Shown piece after piece: positions 16,480-24,193 of a stretch of DNA of 64,000 nucleotides. The stretch is from assembly GCA_963790715.1 (NCBI GenBank), contig CAWBPN010000011.1:248001-312000 (forward strand), written 5' to 3'. Made by a program: the position numbers and the translations under genes. Within the stretch, counting starts at the first letter, position 1; each line of letters begins with the position of its first letter. The notes below the pieces were generated by a model. It had not been told where the DNA came from and did no database searches. It saw nothing but the letters and a program-made list of their open reading frames with translations. This DNA comes from DCFW01 sp963790715 (GTDB taxonomy: Bacteria; Bacteroidota; Bacteroidia; Bacteroidales; Bacteroidaceae).

Positions 16480-17712
16480 TTATTGCAAAGCTTGGGCTAT
16501 GTCGTCATACAAGTCATCAACATCTTCAAGTCCTACTGACATTCTGATTGTTGTCTGCTTAATATCCATATCTTTGCGCAACTCTTCAGTGAATTCTCCG
16601 AATATGGTACTTGCTGGATGAATGGCCAATGTTTTATTGTCGAATAAATTTGTGGCGCGGCATATTAGCTTTAATTTGTTATAAAACTCAAAACATGCTT
16701 CACGCGACTTCATATCAAATGTAAACATGGCACCGGGATAACTGCCGAATTGCTTTTTGCTTAGTTCGTAGAATTTATTATCTACAAGTCCGGGATAATT
16801 CACACTTACTATACCATTCAACGACTCCAACCGCTTAGCCAATTTCAAAGCTGTTGACGCTGCACGGTTAAAACGAACTTCCATCGTTTCAAGTCCCAAT
16901 GTTTGCATATATGCAACGTTAGGAGTCATGTATGCACCCAAATTGCGATGTATCTCCGTACGTAATTTATTTGTAAACGCCCCCTTGCCAAATTTTTGAC
17001 TTATCTTGGCAAGCTTCTTTGAACGGTTCCAGCCAAACGTACCATAATCAATGATGATACCGCCAAGACAAGTTGCTCCGCCACTTAAATATTTTGTACT
17101 GGAGATTATTTCAATGTCAACGCCGAAATCTTTCGCATGAAACACGTTGAACGGAACAACCGTAGTGTCAGCTATCAATGGAGCACCCTTTGAACGGCAA
17201 ACGTCGGAAAGGAGATTCAAATCTGCAACTTCCAATTGCGGATTAGTGATTATTTCAAGAAAAACGCCACATGTGTTTTCGTCTATCTTACTTTCCACAT
17301 CAGCCGAATTCGTCATATCACAAAAACGTGTTTCCACACCAAATTCTGCTAAAGTACTGGTAAAAAAAGAATAAGTATTGCCGAAAAGATGCTTGGAAGT
17401 AACAATATTTGCTCCTGCTTTAGCTATTGTTATAAAGGCATTGCTTATGGCAGCCATACCTGAATTCAACGCCGTAACTCCGATTGCACCGGTAACGCCG
17501 CGTATAATATCTTCATAATGTTGTACAGTAGGATTGGTTGTTCTGGAATATGCAAAATCTGGACGACGTTCACAAAACGCATCTTCCATTGTTGCCGCAT
17601 CGTCAAACGCGTATGCAGCCGTATTGTAAACAGGCATTGACAGTGAATTATATGCATCTTTCTTTATAAAAGGAGTGTGCAATACCTGTGCTTCAAAATG
17701 TTGTTTGTTCAT
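16480..17712 (-). CDS. PLP-dependent trans-sulfuration enzyme (Cys/Met metabolism family)
   Basis: A 410-residue enzyme of the cystathionine gamma-synthase/O-acylhomoserine sulfhydrylase family. Visible: SMPVYNTAAYAF near the N-terminus, YSRTTNPT, GVTALNSGMAAISNA, DTTVVPFN and the PLP-lysine segment SSTKYLSGGATCLGG. The residues after the lysine read SGGATCLGG rather than the more usual xGHxxxxGG. It probably makes homocysteine or cystathionine from an activated homoserine; which one cannot be settled by sequence reading. It is 4 bp downstream of the PatB/MalY gene, so the pair likely interconverts sulfur amino acids in one operon. Confidence 0.85.
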   Translation of the reverse strand: MNKQHFEAQVLHTPFIKKDAYNSLSMPVYNTAAYAFDDAATMEDAFCERRPDFAYSRTTNPTVQHYEDIIRGVTGAIGVTALNSGMAAISNAFITIAKAGANIVTSKHLFGNTYSFFTSTLAEFGVETRFCDMTNSADVESKIDENTCGVFLEIITNPQLEVADLNLLSDVCRSKGAPLIADTTVVPFNVFHAKDFGVDIEIISSTKYLSGGATCLGGIIIDYGTFGWNRSKKLAKISQKFGKGAFTNKLRTEIHRNLGAYMTPNVAYMQTLGLETMEVRFNRAASTALKLAKRLESLNGIVSVNYPGLVDNKFYELSKKQFGSYPGAMFTFDMKSREACFEFYNKLKLICRATNLFDNKTLAIHPASTIFGEFTEELRKDMDIKQTTIRMSVGLEDVDDLYDDIAQALQ

Positions 17713-17716
17713 ATTT

Positions 17717-18898
17717 TTATTTTGACCTTTTAATATATGCTTCTTTTAATTGATTCAGCCCTTTTTCAAGAATAGCCTTTGGCGTACCTATGTTTATACG
17801 CATATAACCTTCTCCACCGGGGCCGAACATGGTACCATCGTTTAATAACAAATGAGCCTCATCTTCAATGAAACTAACCAATTCTTTTTGAGATAAGCAC
17901 ATCTTTCTGAAATCCATAAAAATAAGATATGATGCCTCAGGCACTATCATATCGATAAGCGGCATGTTTTCGCGTAAATAGTTATGTGTAAACTCTACAT
18001 TGCTCTTAATATACTCCAATGCTTGTGCTATCCATTCGGCACCGGCATCTGAAAAACCTTTTATAACAGGGAAATAAGCAAATATATGTCCCTCATTCAA
18101 TTCGTTTTGTTGAAGATATTCCGTAAAACGTTTATAGATCTCATCATTCGTAATAATATATTGCGAACTTCCCAATCCGGCACAGTTAAATGTTTTACTT
18201 GGAGCCATAAACGTTATACAATTTTGTGCAGCTCCCTTCGATACGGAAGCAAACGGAATATGTGTATATTCCGGATATGTCAGATCGCAATGAATTTCAT
18301 CAGAAATAACAAGCACCTTGTTTTTGCAGCATATATCAGCCATTCGTTGCAATTCATCTCTTGACCATACTCTGCCACCCGGATTATGAGGATTGCTGAG
18401 TATGAAAGCACTACACCCCTTGATGTCACGTTCGAACTTTTCAAAATTGATATACAAACGTTCATCATTTTCTTCCAGTTGAGAATTCACCAACTCACAC
18501 TTATTTGCTTTTATCAGCATTCTGAAAGGATGATATACAGGAGGTTGTATCATTACTTTATCACCCGGTTTCGTGAAACATTTTAACACGTTGCCAATGC
18601 CGTTGACCACACCCGGTACAAATCCGACATTTTCACGCTTCACATCCCAGTTATGCCTTAGTTTCAGCCATTTACATATAGCCTCATACCATGCATCCGG
18701 ACGCAGAGTATATCCCAAAACCGGGTGCTTACATCGTTCCGCCAAAGCATCCATAATGAATGACGGTGTGCGGAAATCCATATCCGCTACCCACATCGGC
18801 AGAAGATCATCCCTATGCCATCTCAGCTTAACTGCGTCAATTTTCAATGCATTGGTGTGACTTCTATCGATGATTTCATCAAAATTGTATTTCGTCAT
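17717..18898 (-). CDS. patB: PatB/MalY-type aminotransferase (cystathionine beta-lyase)
   Basis: A 393-residue fold-type I PLP enzyme. The family opening YNFDEIIDRSHTNALKID and LLPMWVADMDF are diagnostic of the PatB/MalY branch; SNPHNPGGRVW, SDEIHCDLTY and the PLP lysine segment MAPSKTFNCAGL complete the active site. Most members cleave cystathionine or cysteine (C-S beta-lyase). It is first gene of a two-gene operon with a trans-sulfuration enzyme. Its promoter region is shared divergently with fabI and includes a perfect inverted repeat. Confidence 0.88.
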   Translation of the reverse strand: MTKYNFDEIIDRSHTNALKIDAVKLRWHRDDLLPMWVADMDFRTPSFIMDALAERCKHPVLGYTLRPDAWYEAICKWLKLRHNWDVKRENVGFVPGVVNGIGNVLKCFTKPGDKVMIQPPVYHPFRMLIKANKCELVNSQLEENDERLYINFEKFERDIKGCSAFILSNPHNPGGRVWSRDELQRMADICCKNKVLVISDEIHCDLTYPEYTHIPFASVSKGAAQNCITFMAPSKTFNCAGLGSSQYIITNDEIYKRFTEYLQQNELNEGHIFAYFPVIKGFSDAGAEWIAQALEYIKSNVEFTHNYLRENMPLIDMIVPEASYLIFMDFRKMCLSQKELVSFIEDEAHLLLNDGTMFGPGGEGYMRINIGTPKAILEKGLNQLKEAYIKRSK

Positions 18899-18920
18899 AA
18901 TTTCACCTTAAAAAACGGCT

Positions 18921-18928
18921 CAAAGTTA
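18921..18928 (-). promoter_or_regulatory. Candidate -7 box for patB
   Basis: On the minus strand TAACTTTG matches TAnnTTTG, 22 bp before the ATG. The inverted repeat at 18975-18996 lies about 47 bp upstream of this box. Confidence 0.45.
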
Positions 18929-18974
18929 AATAATTATTACCTTTAAATAGAACATATTTGGCTTTTAATAAGAA

Positions 18975-18996
18975 ATATACCACAAATGTGGTATAT
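18975..18996. promoter_or_regulatory. Perfect 22-bp inverted repeat, operator candidate between patB and fabI
   Basis: ATATACCACA, two A, then TGTGGTATAT: ten perfectly paired bases per arm. It sits between the -7 boxes of two divergent genes, has no T-run typical of a terminator, and has the size of a dimeric regulator site. The cognate regulator is unknown. Confidence 0.55.
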
Positions 18997-19047
18997 ATAT
19001 TTCTATCTTTTTTGTAATGTCGACCTTTCAATTTCAATAAAAAACAT

Positions 19048-19055
19048 TACTTTTG
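19048..19055 (+). promoter_or_regulatory. Candidate -7 box for fabI
   Basis: TACTTTTG matches TAnnTTTG, 23 bp before the fabI ATG. A degenerate TTTC lies 18 bp upstream. Confidence 0.45.
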
Positions 19056-19078
19056 TACCGAATTAAGAATGAAATAAT

Positions 19079-19909
19079 ATGACTTACAATTTACTTAAAG
19101 GGAAAAAAGGAATTATCTTCGGCGCATTAAATGATAAATCAATTGCATGGAAGACAGCAGAACGCGCCGCTGCTGAAGGAGCAAAGTTCGTACTTACGAA
19201 CAGTCCGGCCGGAATGCGCTTCGGTACTATTAATGAATTAGCCGAGAAATATAACACGATTGTAATTCCGGCTGACGCTACCAAAACTGAAGATATTGAG
19301 AACTTGGTATCAAAGGCAATGGAATTTTTGGGAGGAAAACTCGACTTTGTATTACATTCCATCGGTATGTCGCCAAATGTGAGAAAGGGTTTTGAATATA
19401 ACGACCTGAACTACACGCTATATCACCAAACAATTGACATATCGGCAATGTCGTTTCATAAGATCCTTCAGACATGCCACAAACTTGACGCTGTAAACGA
19501 ATGGGGATCCATTGTTGCTCTGACTTATATTGCCGGTGAACGCACATTCTGCAACTACAATGATATGGCAGATGCCAAGGCTATGCTTGAATCCATTGCA
19601 CGAAGTTTCGGCTATATTTACGGACGTGACAAGCATGTACGCGTCAACACAATATCGCAATCACCTACTAGGACAACGGCGGGAAGCGGGATCAACGGAT
19701 TCAACAATCTCGTAGACTTTGCCGAGAAATTATCTCCGCTTGGAAATGCAACTGCTGACGAATGTGCCGATTACATCATCACATTATTTAGTGACCTCAC
19801 TCGCAAAGTAACTATGCAAAATCTTTACCACGACGGAGGTTTCTCGTCTATGGGAATGAGTGTTGAAGCCATGGGGACATATAGCAAGGGACTTCCTGAG
19901 CAAGAATAA
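19079..19909 (+). CDS. fabI: Enoyl-[acyl-carrier-protein] reductase (NADH)
   Basis: A 276-residue short-chain dehydrogenase of the FabI type, reducing the trans-2-enoyl-ACP double bond in type II fatty acid synthesis. The N-terminal glycine-rich region GKKGIIFGALNDKSIAW has the FabI-style spacing, HSIGMSP follows the cofactor site, and YNDMADAK provides the Tyr-X6-Lys catalytic pair. The late QSPTRTTAGSGI segment contributes the substrate-binding loop. Monocistronic by spacing. The upstream inverted repeat may make it co-regulated with patB. Confidence 0.93.
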   Translation: MTYNLLKGKKGIIFGALNDKSIAWKTAERAAAEGAKFVLTNSPAGMRFGTINELAEKYNTIVIPADATKTEDIENLVSKAMEFLGGKLDFVLHSIGMSPNVRKGFEYNDLNYTLYHQTIDISAMSFHKILQTCHKLDAVNEWGSIVALTYIAGERTFCNYNDMADAKAMLESIARSFGYIYGRDKHVRVNTISQSPTRTTAGSGINGFNNLVDFAEKLSPLGNATADECADYIITLFSDLTRKVTMQNLYHDGGFSSMGMSVEAMGTYSKGLPEQE

Positions 19910-19920
19910 TGTTAAGACTC

Positions 19921-19964
19921 TAGATAAAGTTGTAAGAAAGAAGTTGTAAACACATCTTTATCTA
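19921..19964 (+). terminator. Weak hairpin after fabI
   Basis: TAGATAAAG (19921-19929) pairs with CTTTATCTA (19956-19964), then AT-rich DNA. A second pair (AGCTTTAC at 19980, GTAAAGCT at 20011) follows. Long loops and no clean T-run make it uncertain. Confidence 0.3.
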
Positions 19965-20059
19965 TAAAATATTTTTATTAGCTTTACTTATTCTTATTAA
20001 AAAAGATTACGTAAAGCTTATTTATTATGATGGAATTGCCAGCCGAATGACTAATAATG

Positions 20060-20413
20060 CTATTTCGCTTTTTCGTTACGGGATTGCATTATAGTATTAC
20101 TATTATTAACAGCCCATTCAACTAGGCTTTTAATATTAGGCATCAAACTGCATCCCATTTCAGACAGATGATACTCGACGCGAGGTGGAACCTGAGGATA
20201 AACCGTGCGATTAATCAACCCATCCGAATACAAATTATGTAACGTGAGCGAAAGCATTCGTTCAGAAATGTCACCAAGACTCTTTTGTATCTCGTTGTAA
20301 CGCATTGTACCATTAGAATTCAATGTGAGCAATACGAGTAACGCCCATTTGTTTCCGAGCCTGCTTATTATATCTCTGATAGGACATATTCCGACGTGAT
20401 GAAGGTTTTGCAT
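20060..20413 (-). CDS. HxlR-family winged-helix regulator
   Basis: A 117-residue DNA-binding protein with the HxlR layout: CPIRDIISRLGNKWALLVLLTL, MRYNEIQKSLGDISERMLSLTLHNLYSDGLI, then the wing VPPRVEYHLSEMG and a C-terminal dimer helix. Cys10 is the conserved N-terminal cysteine that in related HypR/YodB proteins senses electrophiles or oxidants. It is transcribed divergently from a DJ-1/PfpI gene across a 150-bp gap with inverted repeats, the usual arrangement for a regulator of its neighbour. Confidence 0.88.
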   Translation of the reverse strand: MQNLHHVGICPIRDIISRLGNKWALLVLLTLNSNGTMRYNEIQKSLGDISERMLSLTLHNLYSDGLINRTVYPQVPPRVEYHLSEMGCSLMPNIKSLVEWAVNNSNTIMQSRNEKAK

Positions 20414-20462
20414 TATTTAACTTATTATACCATGCTCATTATCAACAATAATAACACTTGTG

Positions 20463-20473
20463 TTCGTTACGAA
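20463..20473. promoter_or_regulatory. Operator candidate between the hxlR-like and DJ-1 genes
   Basis: TTCGT-T-ACGAA is an 11-bp palindrome located just upstream of the DJ-1 gene's -33 box. It is flanked by AACAATAA and TTATTGTT segments that are also complementary. Suited to binding by the divergent HxlR protein. Confidence 0.35.
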
Positions 20474-20488
20474 TGTCAACTTCCGTTA

Positions 20489-20519
20489 TTGTTTTAAGAA
20501 CAAAAGCATTTTACTTTTG
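20489..20519 (+). promoter_or_regulatory. Promoter of the DJ-1/PfpI gene
   Basis: TTG (20489-20491), 20-bp spacer, TACTTTTG (20512-20519), then 44 bp to the ATG. One of the best -33/-7 matches in the window. Confidence 0.6.
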
Positions 20520-20563
20520 CAAAGATAGTAAATAAAATAAGTGTTTAACCAAAATAAAAAATT

Positions 20564-21091
20564 ATGACAAAGAAAGTTGCAGTTTTAGCAGTGAATCCGG
20601 TTAACGGATACGGGCTGTTTAATTATTTGGAATCATTTTATGAGAACAAAATCTCGTATAAAGTATTTGCCGTTGCCAACAGTACAAGCATCAGTACAAA
20701 TTCAGGCATTAAGATTGAAGCAGATGACACAATACACAATCTCATAGGCCATGCAGATGAATACGATGCTCTCGTGTTTTCGTGCGGCGACGCCATCCCC
20801 GTATTTAAGCAACATGCCTCGGAAAGCTATAATGTAGACATGTTCAGCGTAATTAAAGAATTTGGAGATAAGAATAAATTGATGATAGGTCATTGCGCAG
20901 CTGCAATGATGTTTGAAAAAGCAGGAATTGCAAACGGAAAGAAATTTGCCATTCATCCTTATGCAAAAGCTGCACTCAAAAAAAATACTGCCAACGATGA
21001 TACGATAGTTGTCGACGGCAATTTCTACACATCTCAGGATGAACATTATGTTTCTCAACTGATGCCTGAAATATTGAAAGCTTTGAAATAG
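20564..21091 (+). CDS. DJ-1/PfpI-family protein
   Basis: A 175-residue alpha/beta protein of the class I glutamine amidotransferase-like fold. The nucleophile-elbow region is MIGHCAAAMMFEKAG with Cys111, followed by the family-like HPYAKAAL. DJ-1/PfpI members include glyoxalase III, chaperones and peptidases; the short length and elbow place it in the DJ-1-like group, but the reaction cannot be assigned. Divergent neighbour is an HxlR regulator with a candidate redox cysteine, so a role in electrophile or oxidative stress is inferred. Confidence 0.75.
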   Translation: MTKKVAVLAVNPVNGYGLFNYLESFYENKISYKVFAVANSTSISTNSGIKIEADDTIHNLIGHADEYDALVFSCGDAIPVFKQHASESYNVDMFSVIKEFGDKNKLMIGHCAAAMMFEKAGIANGKKFAIHPYAKAALKKNTANDDTIVVDGNFYTSQDEHYVSQLMPEILKALK

Positions 21092-21114
21092 GCAATAAAG
21101 TCATTTAAAATATC

Positions 21115-21159
21115 ATATATCCGGCCATAATAACATTGATATGACCGGATATATTTTTT
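21115..21159 (+). terminator. Intrinsic terminator after the DJ-1 gene
   Basis: ATATATCCGG (21115-21124) pairs perfectly with CCGGATATAT (21145-21154), followed by T5. It reaches the stop of the convergent MFS gene. Confidence 0.75.
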
Positions 21160-22384
21160 AATCTTTAATAGCAAGCGGTTTCTTTTCATTCAGAAAATGA
21201 CGAAACATCACTATTACAGCGAGGCACATAAATCCCTGACACAACATACAGTTTTGCGGTGCGATCGTTTTTGCAATCCATCCTATAAACAGACTGCCTA
21301 AAGGCATCATTCCCATAGTGCACATGGCATAGAAGGCAACTATTCTACCTCTCATTTCATAAGAACTTGTCATTTGTACAATTGTATTGCCTATAGGCAT
21401 TATAGACATAACTCCGAAACCGCAAACGGCACAGAAAAATAAGTAAAGTAATAATATGTGTATGTGCGACAATACGATTAGGCCAACACCAAGTAAAATT
21501 AAATTATAAAACAATTGCTTCTTCAGCACATTAACATCTTTGATAGATGCTAAAAACAAAGTACTTATCAATGCCCCCAATCCAGTTGCTGCATTGATAT
21601 ATCCATAAATGTCGGCGTTGCCCCTGAACACATCTTTTGCATAATACGGTTGCAATGTATTGTAAGTTGAAACAAAGAAACATAAAACCGCAATTAAGCT
21701 GAGCATCTTATATATATCTTCATTAAGTTTAGTATAGCGCAAACCTTCTTTAAAATCTTTCCATGGACTTTGGTTTTTATTATTTAATAAATGTCTATGT
21801 GGAAACCTCATCAGCAAAATGCAGAAAATAACGGCGATGAAACTTATCGCATTTGAAGTAAAGCAAACTGTGGCACCGAATTTTGCAAGCACAATACCGG
21901 CAATTGCCGGTCCAAACAATCGCGAAAAATTATTAAGCGATGCATTCATTGCTATGGCACTCGGCAAATCTTCTTTTTTATCAACCATATCATTCACCAT
22001 TGCTTGACGCGCAGGCAAATCGTAAGCATTAGCAACACCAAGTATAAAACTTAATGATAAGATGCTCCACAAATTAGGCACCCAATGATACACAGCAGCA
22101 AGAGCCACTGCTTGCAGAGCTGAAACTGTCTGCGTTATCAAAATCACTTTATTGCGTGCATGCCTGTCTGCGACAATACCTCCTGACGGAGATAAAATAA
22201 AAGAAGGAAACTGTTCAGCAAATGTAGCGAACCCTACCCACAACACGGAATGGCTCATTGTATAGACAATCCAGATAACAGCAGTACGCTGCATCCACGT
22301 TCCTATTCGTGAAACTAGTTGACCTGTAAAAAACAAACAATAATTACGTGAAGAGAATACTCTGAATGTGTTTGACAACTCCAT
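21158..22384 (-). CDS. MFS transporter (EntS-like/MFS_3 type)
   Basis: A 408-residue integral membrane protein with about 12 hydrophobic segments. SRNYCLFFTGQLVSRIGTWMQRTAV at the N-terminus and SPSGGIVADRHARNKVILI (the MFS motif A region) are typical of the MFS_3 group that includes enterobactin exporter EntS-like proteins. ANAYDLPARQAMVNDMV is another conserved family segment. It lies 23 bp downstream of a TetR gene on the same strand, so it is probably a TetR-controlled efflux pump. Substrate unknown. Confidence 0.85.
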   Translation of the reverse strand: MELSNTFRVFSSRNYCLFFTGQLVSRIGTWMQRTAVIWIVYTMSHSVLWVGFATFAEQFPSFILSPSGGIVADRHARNKVILITQTVSALQAVALAAVYHWVPNLWSILSLSFILGVANAYDLPARQAMVNDMVDKKEDLPSAIAMNASLNNFSRLFGPAIAGIVLAKFGATVCFTSNAISFIAVIFCILLMRFPHRHLLNNKNQSPWKDFKEGLRYTKLNEDIYKMLSLIAVLCFFVSTYNTLQPYYAKDVFRGNADIYGYINAATGLGALISTLFLASIKDVNVLKKQLFYNLILLGVGLIVLSHIHILLLYLFFCAVCGFGVMSIMPIGNTIVQMTSSYEMRGRIVAFYAMCTMGMMPLGSLFIGWIAKTIAPQNCMLCQGFMCLAVIVMFRHFLNEKKPLAIKD

Positions 22385-22407
22385 TTTCTTAATCTATTTA
22401 ACTTCAA

Positions 22408-23004
22408 TTACTTAAGTCCTTTTGAAAACAACTCGCAAAAAGATGAAAGTGTATCATTTGCCTCATCTGTATCTTCACGATTGATAAATTCACGATTAAT
22501 ACCTCTTATGGATAGGAGAAATATATATGAAAACTTTTCAAGTTCAGAATTGTTCAATTCCATTATTTCTTTGTTATGAGCGGCTTCAACGAACAATTGC
22601 TGCAATATTAACATCTCTTTCTGTATACATTTATGATGAACGGTCAGTTTAAGTTCTTTATATGTAGAGAAAGTTTCTGCATCCATGTTGGCCTCAATGG
22701 CGGAATACATTGATTTTCTTTTTCTGAACATTTCAAACTTAACTTTGGCAAATGTTTTAAATTTCTTCAGGAAACCGGTCTTCAAACTCATTTGTTTAAT
22801 AATCGCCAACAGCGTTTCATTTATTCCCATTTCCAATACAGCGGTAAATATTTCCTCCTTACTTTTAAAGTAATAATAGAGGGTGCTTTTACCCATACCG
22901 GCTGCCTTGGATATATCTTCCATGGTTACAGCCTCCAACCCTACTTCCTGAAAAAGGCTTTTCGCTGCCAGCAAAATAACTGTTTTCTTATTATTTTGAA
23001 TCAT
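22408..23004 (-). CDS. TetR-family repressor
   Basis: A 198-residue regulator. Residues ~8-55 form the TetR HTH (AAKSLFQEVGLEAVTMEDISKAAGMGKSTLYYYFKSKEEIF, written here as family pattern); the remainder is the all-helical ligand-binding and dimerisation domain. It precedes an MFS efflux gene by 23 bp in the same direction, the standard self-regulated repressor-pump unit. The ligand is presumably a pump substrate. Confidence 0.88.
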   Translation of the reverse strand: MIQNNKKTVILLAAKSLFQEVGLEAVTMEDISKAAGMGKSTLYYYFKSKEEIFTAVLEMGINETLLAIIKQMSLKTGFLKKFKTFAKVKFEMFRKRKSMYSAIEANMDAETFSTYKELKLTVHHKCIQKEMLILQQLFVEAAHNKEIMELNNSELEKFSYIFLLSIRGINREFINREDTDEANDTLSSFCELFSKGLK

Positions 23005-23082
23005 ACAAAGATTATTTGTTGCTATTATTCTTTTAATTATTGGACTGAATTTACATTATAGTCTATTATATATTCATCAGCA

Positions 23083-23118
23083 CAAATATAGATTACAATA
23101 TCATTAGCCCTATATAGG
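23083..23118 (-). promoter_or_regulatory. tetR promoter region with operator candidate
   Basis: On the minus strand TATATTTG (23083-23090) matches the -7 consensus. Just upstream, CCTATATAGG (23109-23118) is a perfect 10-bp palindrome, extending to AGCC/GGCT if one extra C is bulged. It is a likely site for TetR autorepression. Confidence 0.4.
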
Positions 23119-23151
23119 CTTACTATATCATCTTTACTACAACAAAAGTAA

Positions 23152-23187
23152 CAAAAAAAATTAGACCGAATTACATATTCGGTCTAA
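23152..23187 (-). terminator. Intrinsic terminator of the DapF-like transcript
   Basis: TTAGACCGAAT (23161-23171) and ATTCGGTCTAA (23177-23187) form an 11-bp perfect stem with a 5-nt loop. A run of A on the plus strand at 23153-23160 gives the T-tract on the minus strand. It separates the DapF-like gene from tetR-MFS. Confidence 0.85.
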
Positions 23188-23231
23188 AAGTATAATAAAC
23201 TTATTATTTTTTATCTTATATAAAACGATTT

Positions 23232-24098
23232 TTATTTATCTAAGTCTTCCAACAAATCTTCATTAAGCACGCCTTCGCATGATTGTCTGATTTTACCTGT
23301 CATTCGCACTTCCCAATCATCACCGATATGGATTTTCAAATCTCCGCCGATACATTTTATTGTTACGTCACTATCAACCAATCCTTTCTTATGCAGCACG
23401 CATGCTACTGCACATGACGACGTACCTGATGCCAGCGTAAAACCTGCTCCCCTCTCCCATATCAACACTTGCGCTTCACTTCTGTTAAGCACTTTGGCAA
23501 ACTGCACGTTGATTCGGTTGGGGAACATTTTATAATGCTCAATATATGTACCGTACTTTTTTATCTCATCAATATCTAAATTATCTTTGATTACCACGCA
23601 ATGCGGATTACCCATTGAAACGCAATTCACTTTATATTCCTTACCTTCAACATTGATAATCTCATCGCTAACTTCTTCAGTAGGAAATGATGTAGGAATA
23701 AGTGAAGACTTAAAAATGGCCTTACCCATATCAACGGTAATAAGCGTTGCTCTATTGTTTTTAGTTTCCACAATGTCGGCTTTTACAATGCCTCCCTTTG
23801 TTTCTACTGTAAATTCTCTATTCTTCACAAAGCCGTAGTCAAATATGTATTTGCAAAAAATACGCAATCCGTTGCCGCTCTTCTCAGCTTCCGAACCATC
23901 GGGATTGTATATTCTCAAACCAACGTCAGCCTTACCGGATGATACTTTCAACAATATGCCATCTGAACCTATACCGAAATTCACATTACATATTCTTTTT
24001 ATTGCTTTCTCAGTTAATTCGAACGTTATATTATCTTCATTCAAAACTACGTACTCATTTCCTAACCCGTGAGTCTTTACAAAAAAATTGCTTTCCAT
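23232..24098 (-). CDS. DapF-fold epimerase/racemase-like protein with both catalytic Cys replaced by Ser
   Basis: A 288-residue protein starting at ATG 24098 (MESNFFVKTHGLGNEYVVL); an upstream in-frame start at 24170 adds 24 unrelated residues. It has the two-lobed diaminopimelate epimerase fold: KTHGLGNEYVV, FGIGSDGILL, NPDGSEAEKSGNGLR, MGNPHCVV, RINVQFA and WERGAGFTLASGTSSCA. In true DapF the residue before GNG is Cys and the second site reads ACGTG; here these are Ser74 and Ser224. The codons (AGC and TCA on the coding strand) are unambiguous. Classical two-base Cys/Cys racemisation is therefore not expected as such. Similar EKSGNGLR proteins are, from memory, annotated dapF in other phyla, but I know of no proven activity. 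It lies after an S9 peptidase and a methyltransferase on the same strand. Calling it DAP epimerase would be unsafe. Confidence 0.7.
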   Translation of the reverse strand: MESNFFVKTHGLGNEYVVLNEDNITFELTEKAIKRICNVNFGIGSDGILLKVSSGKADVGLRIYNPDGSEAEKSGNGLRIFCKYIFDYGFVKNREFTVETKGGIVKADIVETKNNRATLITVDMGKAIFKSSLIPTSFPTEEVSDEIINVEGKEYKVNCVSMGNPHCVVIKDNLDIDEIKKYGTYIEHYKMFPNRINVQFAKVLNRSEAQVLIWERGAGFTLASGTSSCAVACVLHKKGLVDSDVTIKCIGGDLKIHIGDDWEVRMTGKIRQSCEGVLNEDLLEDLDK

Positions 24099-24193
24099 TA
24101 TTATTCTATATTTAATATGTGAGAAATTTATTATCCTATCAAATAGAACCTTGATATAGTATTTTACCAAGTAAAACGCTATCTTTTACAATA

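Noticed and set aside
23232..24098. Sequencing error turning Cys into Ser in the DapF-like gene
   Set aside because: Two independent sites are changed with different Ser codons (AGC and TCA) and the frame is intact, so error is unlikely.
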